DNA of 64,000 nt from Burkholderiales bacterium (GTDB lineage: Bacteria; Pseudomonadota; Gammaproteobacteria; Burkholderiales; Burkholderiaceae_C), in assembly GCA_016219375.1 (NCBI GenBank), contig JACRNC010000019.1, positions 62,001 to 126,000 of the forward strand. Reading direction: 5' to 3'. The position numbers were made by a program, and so were the translations under genes. The first letter of the stretch is position 1, and every line of letters begins with the position of its first letter. The notes beneath the pieces were generated by a model that was not told where the DNA came from, made no database searches, and was given only the letters and a program-made list of their open reading frames with translations. Positions 1-9,749 of the stretch are shown one piece after another.

Positions 1-198
1 TGGCGATGGCGGCCGAGCGGGCGCGGCGCGCGCGGACTGCCGCACGGACCGCTCCAGTTCGCTGACCCTGCGCTTCAACGCGGCGCTTTCCGCGCGCGCT
101 GCCGCGAGCGCCTTTCTGATCGAATCGACCTCGCCGCGCAATTCCTTGCGAGCCAGACGAACGATCTCGGCCTTGAGCACGGATGCAATGTTGGGCAT
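1..198 (-). CDS. N-terminal part of a coiled-coil XRE-type regulator-like protein (runs off the window)
   Basis: Sixty-six codons are visible, starting MPNIASVLKAEIVRLARKE. Residues 18-52 are an Ala/Arg/Glu-rich heptad-like helix, followed by an Ala/Pro-rich linker. Proteins with this start that I know are small regulators with an N-terminal helical segment and a C-terminal XRE-type HTH; here the HTH would lie outside the window, so that part is inference. It is transcribed away from the metal operon and may be the flanking gene of the cargo region. An H-NS-like DNA-binding protein is the main alternative. Confidence 0.6.
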   Translation of the reverse strand, partial: MPNIASVLKAEIVRLARKELRGEVDSIRKALAAARAESAALKRRVSELERSVRQSARAAPARPPSP

Positions 199-434
199 CC
201 AAGGATTGTGCCAAGGACCCGAGGAAGACCGGGGATCATCGCCGTACGGGCGGAAGCCGTCAGGACCCGTGTCGCAGTTCAAAGCGACCGCTTTCCGGCG
301 TAGGTCGGCGAGGTCGCTGTCCATGGACGACCCGTTGCAGTCCCACGCGCGACTGAATCAGCCGCCTTGAAGCCGTCGTTCGCGGCCCCGATCCCGGATG
401 CCAAACCAGGCCGTCACCTGAGTTGATGCACAGG

Positions 435-460
435 ATCCTGGTTCCGATTGCAACCGGGAT
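435..460. promoter_or_regulatory. Inverted repeat upstream of the metal-efflux operon (possible operator)
   Basis: Arms ATCCTGGTT and AACCGGGAT (one mismatch) flank an 8-nt spacer 41 bp upstream of the first gene of the efflux operon. The size and placement suit a repressor or activator site, but no cognate regulator is encoded beside the operon and I cannot assign the binding protein. The rest of the 199-501 gap shows no supported gene. Confidence 0.3.
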
Positions 461-501
461 CGCCGTGGGGCTGGGTACCCCTCGGTACACTCCCGACCCG
501 A

Positions 502-855
502 ATGCGCCGCACGTCCGTCCTCCTCGTCATGCTGTTTGCCATGCTGTGGCAATCGGTGGCGCTCGCGCGCGCGGGTTCGACGGTCAACGCTCTGGCCGAC
601 ATGGAGCACGCCGCGCTGCACTGGCAGGAAGAGGGCCACCATCACCACGAGGATGGTTCCTACCACCGCGACGACTCGCCCGAATCCGTCCAGCACGTGA
701 TCGCCGATCATGTGAGTGCCTCCGCGGCGCTGCTCGTGTCGACGTCTCATGGCTTTCCTCCCCCGGGATCGACAGTACCCGCAGGCCTCCTGAAGGCCGC
801 CGTGCCCGACCCCGACCCTGAAGGCCTGCTCCGGCCACCTCGCTTCTACTCCTGA
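502..855 (+). CDS. CzcI-like His-rich periplasmic metal-resistance protein
   Basis: 117 residues. An N-terminal signal peptide (about residues 1-24, ending ALARA) is followed by a soluble segment with HHHH at 46-49 and further His, Asp and Glu residues, and a C-terminal GLLRPPR motif. Small proteins of this layout precede cation-efflux czc operons (CzcI group) and are thought to bind metal or modulate induction in the periplasm. Start chosen at the ATG directly before the signal peptide; an upstream in-frame ATG at 448 would spoil it. First gene of the efflux operon, 137 bp before the outer-membrane factor. A frameshifted relative lies at 13116-13488. Confidence 0.65.
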   Translation: MRRTSVLLVMLFAMLWQSVALARAGSTVNALADMEHAALHWQEEGHHHHEDGSYHRDDSPESVQHVIADHVSASAALLVSTSHGFPPPGSTVPAGLLKAAVPDPDPEGLLRPPRFYS

Positions 856-992
856 CCCGCCTTCGCGGCGGGCGCCCGCCCATGGGCGCCCGGCCTTCCG
901 CCGCAATGGCCTTCCACGCAAGCCCCTGTCCGCCGCTGGCGTGACGCGAGCGTGTGTCCGGCCGCGCCGGCTGCCGAACTGTCAGGATCGAT

Positions 993-2252
993 GTGAAACC
1001 TCTCCCATGGCTGTCTGCCTGCGTGATCGCGGGCAGCCTGGCCGGTGGGCCCGCGTGGGCCCAGCCGGCCGCATCCCCGCCGGCTTCACCGGCCTCCGCG
1101 CCGATTCCAACCGCAGGCACCGTGAGCCTCCGAGCAGCCCTGGAAGCTGCTTGGCAGCGCGCGGTGGTGGCGCGCGAGAGGGAGGGCCAGCGCCGCCGTG
1201 CCGAGGTCGACCGCGCCGTGGCGTCGAGCCTTTGGGCTGCGCCGCCCTCGCTGGCCATGAGCCACCGCGACGACCGCCTGCAGGGCAACGCGGGCCGCCG
1301 CGAAACGGAGATCGGTGTCGCCGTGCCCTTGTGGCTGCTGGGCCAGCGCGCCGCACGCGCCGGCACGGCCGAGGCTGCCGCCACCCAGGCCCTGGCCGCA
1401 GAACAGGTGGCGCGCCTGCGCCTGGCCGGTGACCTGCGCGAAGCCGCGTGGCAGCTCGCCGCGCTGCAGGCCGAAATGGCGCAGGCCGAAGCCCAGGCGC
1501 AAGCGCTGAAGCAGCTGGCCGACGACGTCGACCGGCGGGTGCGGGCCGGTGACCTGGCGCGCGCTGATGCCCTGGCCGCGCAGGCCGAGGCGCTCGCCGC
1601 GTCCGCGCTGAAGACCGACGTGCAGCAACGGCTTCAGGCGGCGCGGTCGCGTTGGACCTTGCTGACCGGACTGACGGCAGCGCCGGACTTGAAGGCGGAC
1701 CTCGCGACCGAAGCGCCCGCCGCCGCACACCCCGAACTGCAGTTCGCCAGCCAGTCCACCGAGCTGGCGCGCCAAAGGGTCGAGCTGATGCGCCGCTCGC
1801 GCCGCGATGCGCCCGAACTGACCATCGGCGTGCGGCAGGACACGCCAGGCCGCGCCGAGTCCTCCCAGGGCAGCCTGGTCGTGGGCCTGCGCCTGCCCTT
1901 CGGCACCGACGACCGCAACCGGCCGCTGGAGGCGGCGGCGCTCACGGAACTCGACGTGGCCCAGACCCAGGAGCGGCGCTTGCGCGAGCGCCTGGACAGC
2001 GACATCGCCGCGGCGCGCGAGGCGCAGCGCTCGGCCCAGGCGCAACTCGAGGCCGAGACCGCCCGAGCCCGGCTGCTCCGCGAACGGACGACGCTGATCG
2101 ACAAGTCCTTCCGTGCCGGCGAGACGCCGCTGCCGGACCTGCTGCGTGCGCTCGCCGCCGCATCGCAGGCCGACAGCGCCGCCGCCCGCCAGACCGCTGC
2201 GTTGGGCCTCGCCCGCGCCCGACTCCAACAAGCCCTCGGACTCCTCCCATGA
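993..2252 (+). CDS. CzcC-like outer-membrane efflux factor (TolC family)
   Basis: 419 residues from the GTG at 993, which has AGGA five bases upstream and leads into a signal peptide ending about GGPAWA; an earlier GTG at 954 is possible. The mature protein has the two long Ala/Glu/Gln-rich coiled-coil halves of the TolC/OEP family (about residues 100-250 and 300-410) that form the trimeric channel through the outer membrane and periplasm. It would be the exit duct for the RND pump encoded downstream. Its stop overlaps the next start by four bases (ATGA), indicating translational coupling. Confidence 0.9.
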   Translation: MKPLPWLSACVIAGSLAGGPAWAQPAASPPASPASAPIPTAGTVSLRAALEAAWQRAVVAREREGQRRRAEVDRAVASSLWAAPPSLAMSHRDDRLQGNAGRRETEIGVAVPLWLLGQRAARAGTAEAAATQALAAEQVARLRLAGDLREAAWQLAALQAEMAQAEAQAQALKQLADDVDRRVRAGDLARADALAAQAEALAASALKTDVQQRLQAARSRWTLLTGLTAAPDLKADLATEAPAAAHPELQFASQSTELARQRVELMRRSRRDAPELTIGVRQDTPGRAESSQGSLVVGLRLPFGTDDRNRPLEAAALTELDVAQTQERRLRERLDSDIAAAREAQRSAQAQLEAETARARLLRERTTLIDKSFRAGETPLPDLLRALAAASQADSAAARQTAALGLARARLQQALGLLP

Positions 2253-2899
2253 ACACTCCATCCTCGCGCCGCGCCAAGAGGCCGCTGCCGGCCCTCGCGC
2301 TGGCCGCACTGCTGGTCTGCGGCAACACCCCCGCGCTCGCCGCCCCCGGTGCCCACGGCCCCAATGGCGAGCACCTGGACAGCCCGAGCACGATGCGCGC
2401 GGCATCCGCGCTGCCGCGTGTCGAAGCCAAGTCCGAGACCTTCGAGCTGGTCGCCGAACTGCGCACCGGCGAGCTCACCATCCTCGTCGACCGCTACGAA
2501 TCGAACGAGCCGGTGCTCGGTGCCCAGCTTGAGGTCGAGAGCGGCCCGCTCAAGGCCGTCGCGGCCTTCCGTGCCGAGCAAGGCGACTACGTGGTCACCG
2601 ATGCCGCGATGCTGAAGGCGCTCGCTGCGCCGGGCGAGCACGGCCTCGTCTTCACGCTGGTGGCCGGCAAGGACAGCGACCTGCTCGACGGCACGCTGGT
2701 CAGCACCTCGGCCCGCGCTGTCGCCTCGGCGAAGGACGATCACGGCCACGCGCACGGTGGCGATGACCATGGTGACGACCACGAACTGGAGCGCGCGGCC
2801 TGGATCGGTGCCGGTGTCGCGGCCCTGGGCCTGATCGGCGGCATCGCCTGGTGGCGCCAGCGACGCCGCGAGGCCGGCAAGCTGCAGGGAGGCCTGTGA
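2249..2899 (+). CDS. Single-pass periplasmic protein with His-rich segment, metal-efflux operon
   Basis: 216 residues: signal peptide (cleavage about ALA-31), a beta-rich domain (about 55-155), an Asp/His cluster at 163-179, a C-terminal membrane helix (about 184-202) and a basic tail. Right after the signal peptide it carries [13 protein letters not shown] (32-44), the same motif at the same place as in the adaptor subunit that follows. The His/Asp cluster suggests metal binding on the periplasmic side. Proteins of this kind recur between czcC- and czcB-type genes; the exact role is unknown to me. Coupled by 4-nt overlaps on both sides. Confidence 0.8.
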   Translation: MNTPSSRRAKRPLPALALAALLVCGNTPALAAPGAHGPNGEHLDSPSTMRAASALPRVEAKSETFELVAELRTGELTILVDRYESNEPVLGAQLEVESGPLKAVAAFRAEQGDYVVTDAAMLKALAAPGEHGLVFTLVAGKDSDLLDGTLVSTSARAVASAKDDHGHAHGGDDHGDDHELERAAWIGAGVAALGLIGGIAWWRQRRREAGKLQGGL

Positions 2900-4047
2900 T
2901 GCAACACCAGCTCGCTCGAACCTCCGTCGCCCTGGCGCTGGTCCTCGCCGCTGCGATGCTGCCGGTGGCCGTGACCCGCGCAGCACCCGGCGCCCACGGC
3001 CCCAACGGCGAACACCTCGACGCGCCCGGCGCGGCTGTCAATGCCTCCGGCCTGGCGCGCCTTCCCGACGGCAGCGTCAACGTGCCCAAGCTTGCGCAAC
3101 GCCGCATGGCCATTCGCACCGTGTTGGCGCCTGAGTCCGAACCCGCCGCCACGGTCGAACTGCCGGGCCGCGTGGTCATGGACCCGAACGCGAGCGGCCG
3201 CGTGCAGGCCGTGCACGGCGGCCGCATCGAACCGGGTCCGCGAGGCCTGCCGGTCGCAGGTCAGGCGGTGAAACGCGGCGACGTGCTGGCCTACGTGCGG
3301 CACCATGCCGAGCCCTACGCGCTGGGTACGCAGCAGGCCCAGCTGGTCGAACTGCGCGCGCAGCGCCAGATCGCCGAGCAGCGCGTGCAGCGCCTCGAAG
3401 GCCTGGAAGGCACCGTGCCGCGCAAGGAGATCGACGCGGCCCGCACCGAAGCAAAGAGCCTGGCGGAGCGCGAGCGCAGCATCGGCGCCAGCCTGTCGTC
3501 GCGCGAGGCGCTCATCGCGCCGATCAGCGGCGTGATCGCCCGCGCGGACCTCGTCGTCGGGCAGGTCGTCGAGCCGCGCGACGTGCTGTTCGAAGTGGTC
3601 GACCCGGCCCGGATGCTGGTCGAGGCCACCACCGCCGACGCCAGCCTGGCGGCCCGCCTGGCCGGCGCTTCAGTGCAAGGACTTCCGGACGTGTCGCTGC
3701 GCCTGCTGGGCGCGTCGCGCTCGATGCGAGACGGCGTACTGCCGATCACCTTCGCCGTCGGTGCGGCCAAGCCGGGCACGGCGTTGCCGCTGGCGATCGG
3801 ACAGCCGGTCACGGTGGTGGCGCAATCGAAGGAGCGCATCAAGGGCGTCGTGCTGCCGGCGGAGGCGGTGGTGCGCAACCCGTCCAACGAGCCCATCGTC
3901 TGGATCAAGTCCGGCGCCGAGCGCTTCATCCCGCAGCCGGTTCAGTTCCGGCCGCTGGACGCGAACACGGTGGTCATCACCCAGGGCCTCAGCGCGGACA
4001 ACCGCGTCGTCGTCCAGGGCGCACCGCTGATCGCGCAGATCCGCTGA
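2899..4047 (+). CDS. CzcB-like periplasmic adaptor (membrane fusion protein) of the RND pump
   Basis: 382 residues. The signal peptide ends about TRA-28, then [13 protein letters not shown] at 29-41, a lipoyl/barrel-sandwich half, an alpha-hairpin (about 150-205, Gln/Arg/Glu-rich), the second barrel half ([18 protein letters not shown]) and beta-barrel and membrane-proximal domains. HlyD/CusB-family adaptors bridge the inner-membrane RND protein and the outer-membrane factor, and in metal systems hand metal to the pump. The start ATG overlaps the previous stop. Fourteen bases with GGAGA separate it from the pump gene. Confidence 0.9.
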   Translation: MQHQLARTSVALALVLAAAMLPVAVTRAAPGAHGPNGEHLDAPGAAVNASGLARLPDGSVNVPKLAQRRMAIRTVLAPESEPAATVELPGRVVMDPNASGRVQAVHGGRIEPGPRGLPVAGQAVKRGDVLAYVRHHAEPYALGTQQAQLVELRAQRQIAEQRVQRLEGLEGTVPRKEIDAARTEAKSLAERERSIGASLSSREALIAPISGVIARADLVVGQVVEPRDVLFEVVDPARMLVEATTADASLAARLAGASVQGLPDVSLRLLGASRSMRDGVLPITFAVGAAKPGTALPLAIGQPVTVVAQSKERIKGVVLPAEAVVRNPSNEPIVWIKSGAERFIPQPVQFRPLDANTVVITQGLSADNRVVVQGAPLIAQIR

Positions 4048-4060
4048 ACGGAGACTTCTC

Positions 4061-7000
4061 ATGTTCAACTGGATCGTTCGCTACAGCCTGCACAACCGGC
4101 TCTTCGTGCTGGCGGTCGCGGCGCTGCTGATGGTTTACGGCGCGATGACGGCCTGGCGTACGCCGGTCGACGTCTTCCCCGACCTCAACAAGCCGCTGAT
4201 CACCGTGCTCACCGAGGCCGGCGGCATGGCGCCGGAAGAGGTCGAGCAGCTCGTCACCTTCCCGCTGGAGACGGCGCTCAACGGCATGCCCGGCGTGACC
4301 CGCGTACGCAGCACCTCGGGCGTCGGCCTGTCGCTGGTCTACGCCGAGTTCGACTGGGGCACGGACATCTACCGCAACCGCCAACTGGTGGCCGAACGGC
4401 TGGCCATCGTGCGCACCCAGTTGCCCGGCGACATCACGCCGGTGATGGGCCCGGTGTCGTCGATCATGGGCGAGGTGATGCTCGTCGCGCTGCCATTGGT
4501 TCCCGGTGACGGCAAGGCACCCGTGGCCACGCCGATGCAGGCACGCGAGTACGCCGACTTCGTGTTGCGCCCGCGCCTGCTGTCGATTCCGGGCGTGTCG
4601 CAAGTGATCCCCATCGGTGGCGAGGTTCGCACGCTGCGCGTGGCGCCCAACACGGCGCGAATGGCTCAGTTCGGTGTCTCGCTGACCCAGGTGGAGCAGT
4701 CGCTGAAGGGCTACGCCTCGAACGCTGGCGGCGGCTTCATCGACCTGAACAGCCGCGAGTACCTCATCCGCCACCTGGGCCGCACGAACCGCGCCGAGGA
4801 CCTGGGCGGCATCGCGGTGGCCTGGAAGGACGGTCGCGCGATCCTGCTGGACCAGGTCGCCACGGTCTCGTTCGCGGCGGGACTGAAGCGCGGCGACGCC
4901 GGCTACAACGGCCTGCCGGCCGTCGTGATCAGCATCCAGAAGCAGCCCGATGCCGACACCGTCAAGCTCACCGCGCAGATCGAATCGGCGCTCACCGAGC
5001 TGAAGCAGGGGCTGCCACGAGGCCTCGCCGAACCGCGCGTGCTGTTCCGCCAGGCCGACTTCATCAAGGCGTCCATTGGCAACGTGGCCGAGGCGCTGCG
5101 CGACGGCGCCATCATGGTCGCCATCGTGCTGTTCGCCTTCCTGCTGTCGGCGCGCACAACAGTCATCTCGCTGGTGGCGATCCCGCTGTCGCTGGCGGTC
5201 ACGGCGCTGGTGTTCCAGTGGCTCGGCCAGTCGATCAATGTGATGACGCTCGGCGGCCTGGCCATTGCCATCGGCGAACTGGTCGACGATGCGGTGGTGG
5301 ATGTCGAGAACATCCTTCGCCGGCTCAAGCAGAACCGGGCAACCGGCAACCCGCTGTCGGTGCTGGAGGTGGTGCGCCGCGCCAGCGTCGAGGTGCGCTC
5401 CGGCATCGTCTACGCCACGGTCATCGTCGTGCTCGTCTTCGTGCCGTTGTTCGCGCTGCCGGGCATCGAGGGGCGCCTCTTCACACCGCTGGGCATCGCG
5501 TACATCGTGTCCATCGGCGCCTCGATGCTGGTCTCGATGACCGTCACGCCCGTCATGTGCTACTACATGCTGCCGACGATGAAGCGGCTGGACCATGGCG
5601 ACAGCCCGCTGGTCGCGTGGCTCAAGCGCCAGGACACCCGGCTGCTGAAATGGTCCTTCGGCCGCGCCCGGCTGCTGATCGCGCTGGCTGCCCTGGCCGT
5701 GGCCGGTGCCGCGGCGACGGTGCCCTTCTTCCCGCGCGCCTTCCTGCCAGTCTTCAACGAGGGTTCGCTGGTGCTGGGCCTGGTGATGCAGCCGGGCACG
5801 TCGCTGGCCGAGGCCAACCGCGTCGGCGCGGTGGCCGAGACGCTGATCCGCCAGGTGCCCGAGGTCGCGCAGGTGGGCCGCCGCACCGGCCGCGCCGAAC
5901 TCGACGAACACGCCGAGGGCGTGCACTCGGCCGAGATCGACGTCGACCTCAAGCGCTCGGACCGCGACCGCGAGGCCATCATGGCCGACATCCGCGACCG
6001 CCTGTCCACGCTGCCCGCGCAGGTGGCCATCGGCCAACCCATCAGCCACCGGCTGGACCACCTGCTGTCGGGCGTGCGGGCGCAGATCGCCGTGAAGATC
6101 TTCGGCGACGACACCGACACGCTGCGCGGCCTGGCCGAGGAGACGCGCGGCAAGCTGGCCACCGTGCCGGGGCTGGTCGACCTCACGGTCGAGAAGCAGG
6201 TGCTGATCCCGCAGATCACCGTGCGCCTGGACCACCGCAAGGCGGCGCAGATGGGCCTGTCGCCCGGCGAGGCGATCCGCGTGCTGCAGGCACTGACCGA
6301 CGGTGCGCACCGCGCAGACATCGTCGACGGGCCACGCCGCTACGAACTGGTGCTGCGCCTGCCCGACCAGCAGCGCAGCCCGCAGGACCTGGCGCGCACG
6401 CTGATCGACACGCCGGCCGGGCGCATCCCCGTGTCCAGCATCGCCACGGTGGAAGAAACCGACGGGCCGAACCAGATCGGCCGCGAGAACGGGCGCCGCC
6501 GCATCATCGTCTACGCCAACACCGACGGCGGCGACATGGGGCAGGTCATCAAGGACATCCGCGGCATCATCGCCAAGACGCCCCTGCCGCCCGGCAACTT
6601 CATCAGTCTCGAAGGCCAGTTCCAGGCGCAGGAACAGGCAACGCGCCTGATCGCGGGCCTGTCAGTCGTATCGCTGGCGATGATCTTCCTGGTGCTGTAC
6701 AGCCGCTACCAGTCGGCGGTTCTGGCGGGCATCATCATGGCCAACATCCCGCTCGCGCTGATCGGCTCGGTGGTGGCGATGTGGATCGCGGGCGTGCAAC
6801 TGTCGGTGGCGTCGATGGTGGGCTTCATCACCCTGGCCGGCATCGCCACGCGCAACGGCATCCTGAAGATCAGCCACTACATCAACCTCGTCAAGTTCGA
6901 GGGCGAGAGCTTCTCGCAGGCGATGATCGTGCGCGGCTCGCTGGAACGGCTGACGCCGGTGCTGATGACGGCGCTGGTGGCGGCCTTCGCGCTGACACCG

Positions 7001-7207
7001 CTGCTGCTGGCGGCCGACGCGCCGGGCAAGGAGATCCTGCACCCGGTGGCGGTGGTGATCTTCGGCGGGCTGGTGAGCTCGACACTGCTCGACACGCTGC
7101 TCACGCCGGTGCTGTTCTGGCTGTTCGGCGAGAAGGCCACGAAGCGGCTGACCCAACCCGAGCTCGACCCGGCCCCAGACGCCACGCCGGCGCAGGAAGC
7201 CTATTGA
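4061..7207 (+). CDS. CzcA/CusA-type heavy-metal RND efflux pump
   Basis: 1048 residues, full length for the HME-RND family: a cytoplasmic start followed by TM1 ([13 protein letters not shown]), two large periplasmic loops (about 35-330 and 560-870) and twelve membrane helices. It uses the proton gradient to expel metal cations. The TM4 signature is [15 protein letters not shown] at 403-417 with Asp409 and Asp410. This differs from the DFG-DGA-VEN form usual in Zn/Co/Cd CzcA proteins and from the Cu/Ag form, and recalls the less studied HME5 (possibly nickel) branch; the substrate is therefore uncertain. Core gene of the operon. Confidence 0.93.
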   Translation: MFNWIVRYSLHNRLFVLAVAALLMVYGAMTAWRTPVDVFPDLNKPLITVLTEAGGMAPEEVEQLVTFPLETALNGMPGVTRVRSTSGVGLSLVYAEFDWGTDIYRNRQLVAERLAIVRTQLPGDITPVMGPVSSIMGEVMLVALPLVPGDGKAPVATPMQAREYADFVLRPRLLSIPGVSQVIPIGGEVRTLRVAPNTARMAQFGVSLTQVEQSLKGYASNAGGGFIDLNSREYLIRHLGRTNRAEDLGGIAVAWKDGRAILLDQVATVSFAAGLKRGDAGYNGLPAVVISIQKQPDADTVKLTAQIESALTELKQGLPRGLAEPRVLFRQADFIKASIGNVAEALRDGAIMVAIVLFAFLLSARTTVISLVAIPLSLAVTALVFQWLGQSINVMTLGGLAIAIGELVDDAVVDVENILRRLKQNRATGNPLSVLEVVRRASVEVRSGIVYATVIVVLVFVPLFALPGIEGRLFTPLGIAYIVSIGASMLVSMTVTPVMCYYMLPTMKRLDHGDSPLVAWLKRQDTRLLKWSFGRARLLIALAALAVAGAAATVPFFPRAFLPVFNEGSLVLGLVMQPGTSLAEANRVGAVAETLIRQVPEVAQVGRRTGRAELDEHAEGVHSAEIDVDLKRSDRDREAIMADIRDRLSTLPAQVAIGQPISHRLDHLLSGVRAQIAVKIFGDDTDTLRGLAEETRGKLATVPGLVDLTVEKQVLIPQITVRLDHRKAAQMGLSPGEAIRVLQALTDGAHRADIVDGPRRYELVLRLPDQQRSPQDLARTLIDTPAGRIPVSSIATVEETDGPNQIGRENGRRRIIVYANTDGGDMGQVIKDIRGIIAKTPLPPGNFISLEGQFQAQEQATRLIAGLSVVSLAMIFLVLYSRYQSAVLAGIIMANIPLALIGSVVAMWIAGVQLSVASMVGFITLAGIATRNGILKISHYINLVKFEGESFSQAMIVRGSLERLTPVLMTALVAAFALTPLLLAADAPGKEILHPVAVVIFGGLVSSTLLDTLLTPVLFWLFGEKATKRLTQPELDPAPDATPAQEAY

Positions 7208-7271
7208 GTTGAAATCAGGCCTGGCGGCGCCGCCTGCTCCAGTGCGCCGCACCCCAAAGGAGTTTGCAGAG

Positions 7272-7646
7272 ATGAAGAACAAGCTGTTGGCCGCCGTCGT
7301 GCTGGGCCTGTCGGTCCTGTCGTTCAACGCCGCCATGGCCCACGGTGGCGCCAAGCCCAAGCACGGCGGCGTCGTCGCCACCGCCAGCGACCTGGGCTTC
7401 GAACTGGTCGGCACGCCCGCAGGCGCCGCGATTTACATCGAAGACCACGGCAAGCCTATGGCGCCTACCGGCATGAGCGGCAAGCTCACCGTGCTCAACG
7501 GCGCCGAGAAGTCGGAAGCCGAGCTGACCGTGGCCGGCGACAAGCTGGAGGCCAAGGGCGTGAAACTGGCGCCGGGTGCCAAGGTCGTGGCCGCGCTCAC
7601 GACCCCGGCGAAGAAGGCGATCACGGTGCGCTTCACCGTCAAGTAG
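7272..7646 (+). CDS. Small secreted protein of the metal-efflux operon
   Basis: 124 residues with a clear signal peptide (cleavage after NAAMA, about residue 22); the mature N terminus HGGAKPKHGG offers His/Lys ligands. The remainder is a compact beta-rich domain. AAAGGAG lies 9 bases before the ATG; an in-frame ATG at 7209 would precede the signal peptide and is less likely. I do not recognise a named family. The position between pump and permease genes suggests a periplasmic metal chaperone or sensor (inference). Confidence 0.75.
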   Translation: MKNKLLAAVVLGLSVLSFNAAMAHGGAKPKHGGVVATASDLGFELVGTPAGAAIYIEDHGKPMAPTGMSGKLTVLNGAEKSEAELTVAGDKLEAKGVKLAPGAKVVAALTTPAKKAITVRFTVK

Positions 7647-8702
7647 ATGGCCTTGTCACCCGACGCACTGCCTGCCCTGCGAGGCGGGCTGCTCGCCCTG
7701 CTGGCCGCGGCGCTGTTCGGCGTCAGCACGCCGCTGGTGCAGCAGTTCGGTGCCGGGCTGGGCGCCTTCAGCACCGCAGCGCTGCTGTACGCGGGTGCTG
7801 CGGCGGTGGGCCTGTTGTCGCGCCAGCGCATCGAGCGCGAAGCCCGCCTGCAGCGCAGCGACCTGCCGCGGTTGTTGGCCATGGCCGCCTTCGGCGCGGC
7901 CATTGGCCCGGTGGCGCTGGCCTGGGGCCTGCAGAACACGAGCGGCACCAGCGCCTCGCTGATGCTCACACTCGAAGCGCTGTTCACCGCCGTGCTGGCC
8001 TGGCGCCTGTACCGCGAGACCATGGACGGTCGCGTCTGGACGGCGATGGCGCTGCTGCTGGCCGGGGGCATGGTGCTGGTGCTCGACCAGGGTCGCACGG
8101 GAGGTGCCCAGCTGTGGGGCCTGCTGGCCGTGCTGCTGGCCACCGCGGCTTGGGGCATCGACAACACCCTGTCTCGGGCGCTGGCGGAGCGAGACCCCGG
8201 GCAGGTCGTGATGGCCAAGGCGCTGCTGGGTGCCACCGCGACGGCTGCGCTGGCCCTGGCCTTCGGCGAGCCGCTGCCTTCGGCGATGGCGGCGCTGGCG
8301 CTGTTCGTCATCGGTGCCACGGGCTACGGCCTGAGCCTGCGGTTCTACCTGCTGGCACAGCGGGCCTTCGGCGCTGCACGCACGGGTTCGGTGTTCGCCT
8401 TTGCGCCCTTCATCGGCGCGGCGTTCGCGGTGCTGCTGGGCGACCGCGCCGTCAGCGGCCTGATGCTGCTGGGCAGCGTGCTGATGTTGGCCGGCGTGTT
8501 GCTGCACCTGGCCGAGTCGCACGGCCACGAGCACGAGCACGAGGCGTTGGAGCACGAGCACGCCCACCGCCACGACGACGGGCACCACGAGCACGTGCAC
8601 GATGTGATGCCCGTGGGTGAGCACAGCCACCGCCACCGGCACGAGCCGATGCGGCATGCACACGCCCATGTGCCGGATGCGCATCACGCGCATCGCCACT
8701 GA
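7647..8702 (+). CDS. EamA-family (DMT) permease with a 63-residue His-rich C-terminal tail
   Basis: 351 residues. Ten predicted membrane helices in two EamA repeats (about 10-150 and 155-288), then a tail from 289 in which 23 of 63 residues are His, mixed with Glu and Asp. Drug/metabolite transporter permeases export small solutes; His-rich tails are typical of metal-handling proteins. It starts directly at the previous stop codon, so it is the last gene of the efflux operon and probably a second inner-membrane exporter or metal sink. The substrate is not inferable from sequence. Confidence 0.85.
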   Translation: MALSPDALPALRGGLLALLAAALFGVSTPLVQQFGAGLGAFSTAALLYAGAAAVGLLSRQRIEREARLQRSDLPRLLAMAAFGAAIGPVALAWGLQNTSGTSASLMLTLEALFTAVLAWRLYRETMDGRVWTAMALLLAGGMVLVLDQGRTGGAQLWGLLAVLLATAAWGIDNTLSRALAERDPGQVVMAKALLGATATAALALAFGEPLPSAMAALALFVIGATGYGLSLRFYLLAQRAFGAARTGSVFAFAPFIGAAFAVLLGDRAVSGLMLLGSVLMLAGVLLHLAESHGHEHEHEALEHEHAHRHDDGHHEHVHDVMPVGEHSHRHRHEPMRHAHAHVPDAHHAHRH

Positions 8703-8732
8703 GCGCGGGACGTTGCGGCCGGCGCGGAAGGG

Positions 8733-9749
8733 CTACGGGCCGACGCGGCGCCGTACCGCGTCGACCAAGGGCCCGATCGCCGACGGCGGAAACGGCGACA
8801 CGCTGCTGACGTTGATCTCGCACAGCACGTAGCGCTCGGCGCCGTCGGCCGCGGGCTCGCCGAGCATGAAGTCGCAGTCCCACAGCAGCGGAAGCTGGTC
8901 GTGCGCGAGGCCGACACGCTCTCGCAGCAGCGTGATCCAGCCCGACTCCAAGTGCTGCCTGAGCGGTTGGAATGCAGGCAGCTCTGGCCCGTGATAGAGC
9001 CGCGGCCCCGGCAGCGGGGCATCGGGATGCAGGGCGTTCACCGCCTGGAGCCCGAAACCCGCCACGCGATCCGCCACCAGATACGCGCGCACCATGCCCT
9101 CGCTCAGCCGCGGCTGCCACGCCTGGTCGATCATGTGGCCGCCTTCGGCAGGCTCGAAGTACGGCGCCAGCGTCGCCTGCAGTGTCGCCATGTCCATGCA
9201 CTGCGACGTGCTGCCGCGCTGGGCATGCCGCGCGGTCAGAACGCCATCGCCGGCCTGCTCGACCCGCCACACGCCGATGCCGCTGTGGCCGCGATGCTGC
9301 TTGAGGACGCGCGGGCCGTGGCGCAGGCGCAGTGGCAACTCCGACGCCAGCTGCGCCAGGCTGTCCACGCGGCGCACGTCGCTGCCGAACGGCAGGTCGC
9401 GGGTCTCGACCAGCACGTCCTTGGTGCCCAGGCGCACGATCGCATCGGGGTGCGCGCTGACGAGGGCGCCGGCCTGTGCCACCTCGCGCAGCAGCGCATC
9501 GAGACGGTCGCGCCGGCGGCCATCCTCGATCGGGTTGCACCACACCAGCACGGCCTGCACGCCGCGCAACTGGGCCATCACCTCGTCGGCGAAATCGTCG
9601 TGCCAGACCGCCGGCTCGGCGACCACGCCGGCCTCAGCGAGTGCCTCGAACAGCGCCGCGAATCGGCTCGCCGCGGGGTCGGCACGGTCGCGCGCGGAAC
9701 GGTCGCCGGGATACAGCAGCGCGACCCTCGGAGCGGGCACGGCGCTCAT
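8733..9749 (-). CDS. ATP-grasp-type protein at the end of the chromate operon
   Basis: 338 residues. The N-terminal half (MSAVPAPRVALLYPGD onward) has an alpha/beta pre-ATP-grasp look; the C-terminal half carries ATP-grasp-like elements: VLKQHRGHSGIGVW (lysine plus Gly-rich loop, about 150-165) and LCEINVSSVSPF near the end (metal-binding Glu-x-Asn). Similar proteins are annotated Cj0069-like. ATP-grasp enzymes ligate carboxylates to amines or thiols; the substrate is unknown. The start overlaps the SOD-rhodanese stop by four bases, so it is co-translated with the chromate genes. It faces the DMT gene tail to tail across 30 bp. Confidence 0.75.
   Translation of the reverse strand: MSAVPAPRVALLYPGDRSARDRADPAASRFAALFEALAEAGVVAEPAVWHDDFADEVMAQLRGVQAVLVWCNPIEDGRRRDRLDALLREVAQAGALVSAHPDAIVRLGTKDVLVETRDLPFGSDVRRVDSLAQLASELPLRLRHGPRVLKQHRGHSGIGVWRVEQAGDGVLTARHAQRGSTSQCMDMATLQATLAPYFEPAEGGHMIDQAWQPRLSEGMVRAYLVADRVAGFGLQAVNALHPDAPLPGPRLYHGPELPAFQPLRQHLESGWITLLRERVGLAHDQLPLLWDCDFMLGEPAADGAERYVLCEINVSSVSPFPPSAIGPLVDAVRRRVGP

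Noticed and set aside
3989-6310. 773-residue open frame on the - strand opposite the RND pump gene
   Set aside because: It is an antisense shadow of a high-GC gene: His/Arg/Gln-rich low-complexity translation with no family character, while the + strand frame is a clear full-length pump.
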